30,964 nt of DNA. Origin: a virus. The first letter of the stretch is position 1, and every line of letters begins with the position of its first letter. Below are positions 28,335 through 30,964 of this stretch, in pieces. Under the pieces are notes generated by a model. That model was not told the origin of the DNA. It did no database searches and saw only the letters and a list, made by a program, of their open reading frames with translations. The translations under genes and the position numbers were made by a program. The DNA lies in IMG/VR virus record IMGVR_UViG_3300031951_000825, positions 1-30,964 of that record. One strand, written 5' to 3'.

Positions 28335-28926
28335 GAAAGGTATTCGCGGCGTATCTGCCAGGGTTGAAGGTGCAGAACTTATCACCAACGCAGACTTGGT
28401 GCATGCTGCCAACGAACTTTTAGGCGGCATTGACTTGGATGTGGCTAGCTCCAAAGTTGCCAATGAGTACGTACAAGCGACTGAGTACTACACGCCTGTG
28501 GATGATGGGTTAAATAATCAACAATGGTACGGAAGCTGCTATTTGTTTCCACCAGCGGGATCATACTTCTGGGACCAAAAGAACCAACGGTGGAAGATGA
28601 CACGCGCTTCGTCGCTGACGTTGACTTCTTCGCATGCCGTATGGTTCCGTCGAATGTACCATGCATGGCTGGCGGACGAGATTGAGCAAGGGCTTTACTT
28701 CAGTAACTGCCCTGACATGATTCGATACGAGCCAAAGATCTTTAAATTTCCTATGTGCGTTCTACGTACCGTCCCTTACCTGCTCCGTAATCTTGATGGG
28801 AATGTAGAGAAAAAACAAACGTGCACGTCTTTCTTGGTCTATCTGCCTCCCAAAGATCGCTCAGGAGATGCAGTAGAACACTTCTGTAAAATCTACGGCG
28901 AACGTGGCCATCTCCTTGTAGACTGA
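28327..28926 (+). CDS. Dam-like (phage N-6-adenine methyltransferase family) protein
   Basis: 199 residues. The segment GIDLDVASSKVANEYVQATE, then YYTPVDDGLNNQQWYGSCYLFPPAGSYFW, follows the phage Dam family (PF05869) scheme: LDxAS motif, YTP-x-DDGL and the target-base pocket loop. However, the expected catalytic (D/N)PPY reads FPPA. The rest (FRRMYHAWLADEIEQGLYFS, CVLRTVPYLLRNLDG) fits the family C-terminus. It may be a DNA-binding or inactive relative, or use another motif. It overlaps the upstream gene by 8 bases. Confidence 0.65.
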   Translation: MTEKGIRGVSARVEGAELITNADLVHAANELLGGIDLDVASSKVANEYVQATEYYTPVDDGLNNQQWYGSCYLFPPAGSYFWDQKNQRWKMTRASSLTLTSSHAVWFRRMYHAWLADEIEQGLYFSNCPDMIRYEPKIFKFPMCVLRTVPYLLRNLDGNVEKKQTCTSFLVYLPPKDRSGDAVEHFCKIYGERGHLLVD

Positions 28927-28944
28927 ACAAGCTATTGAGGTCTT

Positions 28945-29532
28945 ATGAGCGTCCTGGCCGATTGGGAAATCAAAGAGCGTGCCGAGAAAGAACAAATGAT
29001 CGAACCCTTTGTTGATCGTCTGATCAGCAAAGAAGATGGTCGGCGTTTGTTAAGTTATGGACTTAGCTCTTACGGATATGACATTCGTTTGTCCCCTAGC
29101 CAGTGCCTAATCTTTGGTAAGATTCAAACCGGTGATTGCGATCCAAAGGCCTTTGACGAAAGTATTTTAAAGCCTGCGGAACTTCTGGAAGATGAACGCG
29201 GCAAATACTTTCTTCTTCCTCCGTATGGGTATTGTTTAGGCGTTGCACAAGAACGTTTGAAGTTGCCTCGTGATGTCACTGTTGTTGCAGTTGGTAAATC
29301 GACGTACGCACGCTCAGGAATTCTAGTTAACATCACGCCCGCTGAAAGTGGGTGGGAAGGTTACCTGACGCTTGAAATCAGTAATTGCACTGGTTTATTC
29401 AATCGTGTCTATGCAAACGAAGGTATCACTCAACTGCTTTTCTACCGTGGCAATCCTTGTGAAGTCAGCTACCAAGATCGGAAAGGTAAGTATCAAGACC
29501 AACCAAATACTGTAGTTTTTCCACAGGTTTAA
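28945..29532 (+). CDS. dcd: dCTP deaminase
   Basis: 195 residues, normal length. GKSTYARSGILVNITPAESG (about 117-136) and WEGYLTLEISN contain the active-site Arg (R123) and the general-base Glu (E144) expected from E. coli Dcd (R115, E138). ANEGITQLLFY is the conserved trimer-core segment. It converts dCTP to dUTP, feeding dTMP synthesis. Preceded 18 bp upstream by the Dam-like gene. Convergent with the next gene, sharing TTAA for both stops. A bifunctional deaminase-dUTPase is possible but not resolvable here. Confidence 0.9.
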   Translation: MSVLADWEIKERAEKEQMIEPFVDRLISKEDGRRLLSYGLSSYGYDIRLSPSQCLIFGKIQTGDCDPKAFDESILKPAELLEDERGKYFLLPPYGYCLGVAQERLKLPRDVTVVAVGKSTYARSGILVNITPAESGWEGYLTLEISNCTGLFNRVYANEGITQLLFYRGNPCEVSYQDRKGKYQDQPNTVVFPQV

Positions 29533-29852
29533 CTACGTCCAAACGATTGTTTGGGTTTGTCTGCATACGCGGTAGATCCTGCACGCCCACCACTGTCACC
29601 AGCCGTGGCACTGGTGGGTTCGTTAATCAGTTGGTTCTTTTGATATTTGCCAGCAGCACGTGCACTCTTCATGAAGCGGTCAACGCGTGCCACTGCTCCT
29701 TTTGACGCGGAACCAACGACACCTCGTTCTTGCGGTCGCACGTACCGCAAATCCACGTTGTAAGCTCTTCCAGGGTTCAGATCCGTTGGTACCCCAGCAG
29801 AAGTGCCGGAGTCCTTGGCTGCGTCGTAAGTCTCTGATCTAAACTTGCTCAT
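29529..29852 (-). CDS. Hypothetical protein, low-complexity C-terminus
   Basis: 107 residues (MSKFRSETYDAAKDSGTSAG...). N-terminal part with Gly/Pro/Arg-rich polar sequence, a basic helix (GAVARVDRFMKSARAAGKYQ) and a Gly/Ser/Ala-rich, probably disordered tail. A TATAAT sits only 6 nt upstream of the ATG on the minus strand, so the start or promoter is unclear. Convergent stop shared with dcd. Function unknown; virion-associated is possible. Confidence 0.6.
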   Translation of the reverse strand: MSKFRSETYDAAKDSGTSAGVPTDLNPGRAYNVDLRYVRPQERGVVGSASKGAVARVDRFMKSARAAGKYQKNQLINEPTSATAGDSGGRAGSTAYADKPKQSFGRS

Positions 29853-29889
29853 ACTATCATTATAGAAAGGATATATCGCTAAGAAAACA

Positions 29890-30255
29890 ATGCGGCCCTC
29901 AATGTTTTTGCAAGAGTTTGCAGCAAATAATGATCAAGTAAAGTGCCGTTGTATTGGCTTCGAGGATTTTGGTGCACCCCTTGATACCGTAGCCAACGAC
30001 GTACCTCTTCAAGATATGTATAACACGGGTTTAGTCGCTCCCATGGATGGTATGCAACGTAACCCATTGAATATTGAAGGCCAAGGTTTGTACGGTCAGC
30101 GTCCAGGCTTAACGGGTTACATTCCTTCCATGGAAGAAGGCATGAAATTATATGGTGCCACTCCTAAGCCCCCTAGTATTCAAGGTGATATTGAGGGTGA
30201 GCCAGATGAGACAGAACTTCTGCTTTCCGCCAAACGCAAAGGCTTGCTGCGTTAA
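29890..30255 (+). CDS. Hypothetical protein
   Basis: 121 residues (MRPSMFLQEFAANNDQVKCR...). Many prolines and glycines (LVAPMDGMQRNPLNIEGQGL, YGQRPGLTGYIPSMEE), few helices and an acidic Glu-rich end before a basic tail (AKRKGLLR). Such Pro/Gly-rich composition is common in minor virion or scaffold proteins, but no family is known to me. It lies between two minus-strand genes as a lone plus-strand gene. Confidence 0.55.
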   Translation: MRPSMFLQEFAANNDQVKCRCIGFEDFGAPLDTVANDVPLQDMYNTGLVAPMDGMQRNPLNIEGQGLYGQRPGLTGYIPSMEEGMKLYGATPKPPSIQGDIEGEPDETELLLSAKRKGLLR

Positions 30256-30261
30256 ATTTGC

Positions 30262-30267
30262 TAGGCT
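30262..30267 (+). promoter_or_regulatory. -10-like box TAGGCT
   Basis: GCTAGGCTGTC; the hexamer ends 21 nt before the ATG at 30289. Confidence 0.4.
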
Positions 30268-30288
30268 GTCTCAGTCGGCATTTTTACA

Positions 30289-30615
30289 ATGGACATGTTC
30301 CCTCCTGTTGACGTAACCAATGGGTGCGTAGATGGCGTTTGTCCAGTACCCTGGGTTACTATTAAACCACTTGAAACAACGCCCACAATCAAAGAGGATG
30401 TCGTAAATCATCCTTCCCATTACACCGATGGGGGCATCGAATGCATCGAAGCCATTGAGGCGGCTTTAACCAACGAAGAATTCCGTGGTTACTGCAAGGG
30501 AAATAACATAAAGTATATTTGGCGTGAGCGCCACAAAGGCGAGACAGAATCACTGAAGAAAGCACAGTGGTACCTAGATCGTCTTATTCAATTGGACGAA
30601 AGTCAAAAGGGATGA
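30289..30615 (+). CDS. DUF3310 protein (T7 gp1.7-like nucleotide kinase relative)
   Basis: 108 residues. VNHPSHYTDGGIECIEAIEA, then EFRGYCKGNNIKYIWRERHK and GETESLKKAQWYLDRLIQLDE, is the standard DUF3310 core (PF11753): NHPxHY, a helix with IE-AIEA, NxIKY-xR and the K-x-x-WYLDRL end. DUF3310 occurs in phage T7 gp1.7, a nucleotide kinase; whether this shorter protein is active is not known. The N-terminal 38 residues are Cys/Pro-rich and unstructured. Overlaps the NblA-like gene by 13 bases, convergent. Confidence 0.85.
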   Translation: MDMFPPVDVTNGCVDGVCPVPWVTIKPLETTPTIKEDVVNHPSHYTDGGIECIEAIEAALTNEEFRGYCKGNNIKYIWRERHKGETESLKKAQWYLDRLIQLDESQKG

Positions 30616-30899
30616 GCGTAGTGTAAATCGTCGTCATCGTCCGACTCGTCCTGCATACAAGCCAGGGCGAGTTCACTAAGTTCCAACTCACTAGGCAGAT
30701 CCCACTCGATATCAATCCCTTCAGAACACATGATTTCTTTAACGGCTGCCCATTCCATCATCCGTTGGAAATACAGGTTTAACAGTGCCGCCTGCAGTTC
30801 TTCCCAACACATCTCCTCTGTTTGCAGCTCAGCTTTACGCATGGCAAACTGAAGTTCTAAAGGTAATTCAAACTCTTTACGTGTGGATTCGTTCTCCAT
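30603..30899 (-). CDS. nblA: NblA-like phycobilisome-degradation adaptor (candidate)
   Basis: 98 residues. Residues 11-57 (ELPLELQFAMRKAELQTEEM, then EELQAALLNLYFQRMMEW) match the NblA scheme L-x-LE-x-QF-x-x-R...Q-x-x-x-M-x-x-E-x-Q-x-x-L-x-x-LY-x-Q-x-M: two amphipathic helices of the dimer. Bacterial NblA is about 60 residues and links phycobiliproteins to the Clp protease. Here a 40-residue acidic tail (DLPSELELSELALACMQDES, then a run of Asp) is added. Cyanophages, including the Microcystis phage Ma-LMM01, are known to carry nblA. A TAGAAT box lies 22 nt upstream. Activity unproven. Confidence 0.65.
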   Translation of the reverse strand: MENESTRKEFELPLELQFAMRKAELQTEEMCWEELQAALLNLYFQRMMEWAAVKEIMCSEGIDIEWDLPSELELSELALACMQDESDDDDDLHYAHPF

Positions 30900-30921
30900 G
30901 GAAAGCCTGAGTACTGCATTT

Positions 30922-30927
30922 ATTCTA
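30922..30927 (-). promoter_or_regulatory. -10-like box TAGAATAAAT
   Basis: CCTAGAATAAATG on the minus strand; the hexamer ends 22 nt before the ATG at 30899. Confidence 0.5.
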
Positions 30928-30964
30928 GGACGCTAGTCACTTGAAAAGGCAGAGGCGTCGTCAA

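Overview
The window looks like part of the genome of a tailed phage of a (probably marine) unicellular cyanobacterium. Packing is very dense: genes overlap by 1-14 bases, small ORFs fill nearly all space, and only two stretches longer than about 300 bases lack a gene. Cargo typical of cyanophages is present: an S-adenosylmethionine decarboxylase (speD), a likely NblA-type phycobilisome-degradation adaptor, a dCTP deaminase, a primase-helicase, an S74-chaperoned tail fibre and two divergent tRNA-like genes. The left edge cuts a gene. No terminase, portal, capsid or DNA polymerase gene is visible, so this is a fragment. The NblA/SpeD combination recalls uncultured marine cyanophages reported to carry nblA. 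I cannot place the lineage from sequence alone.

Layout. 3-4500 (+): a run of small, mostly unknown genes, including a SWIM-type zinc-site protein, a Gp157-like protein and a zinc-ribbon protein. 4538-8532 (+): a virion structural protein, a Dps/ferritin-like protein and a large, AT-rich, Gly/Ala-rich probable virion protein. 8529-9260 (-): a small HNH nuclease, two degenerate tRNA-like genes and a gene-free stretch holding a perfect 28-bp palindrome and nested hairpins. 9260-12311 (-): small genes including a histone-H1-like basic peptide, two genes that look like halves of a DUF5872-type protein, a methyltransferase and a 40-residue membrane peptide. 12345-17942 (+): a replication/metabolism block of RecB-like exonuclease, primase-SF3 helicase, speD and a glycosyltransferase. 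17943-18252: intergenic, dominated by a very large inverted repeat. 18253-20757 (+): two HNH-type nucleases, a probable structural protein and small ORFs. 20760-27029 (-): endolysin (glucosaminidase plus M15 peptidase), two DUF7936-like paralogues, two repeat-rich tail fibres and a one-TM protein. 27081-30615 (+, with one minus-strand gene): an HTH regulator, unknowns, a Dam-like protein, dCTP deaminase and a DUF3310 protein. 30603-30899 (-): the NblA-like gene.

How the parts work together. Exonuclease, primase-helicase, dCTP deaminase, Dam-like and DUF3310 proteins would degrade host DNA, feed nucleotide pools and replicate the phage. SpeD (polyamine synthesis) and the NblA-like protein (phycobilisome dismantling) would reshape the infected cyanobacterium. 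Fibres and endolysin serve adsorption and lysis. Most transcription units on both strands carry a TANNNT -10-like box about 20-23 nt before the start codon, often as TARAATAAA or CTAGNNT, which suggests many short, separately promoted units.

The least explained items are the 208-bp inverted repeat (17988-18195), whose mismatches are biased toward G-U pairs in a minus-strand RNA, the paired defective tRNA-like genes, the Dps-like protein next to virion genes, and the NblA-like protein with its acidic tail.
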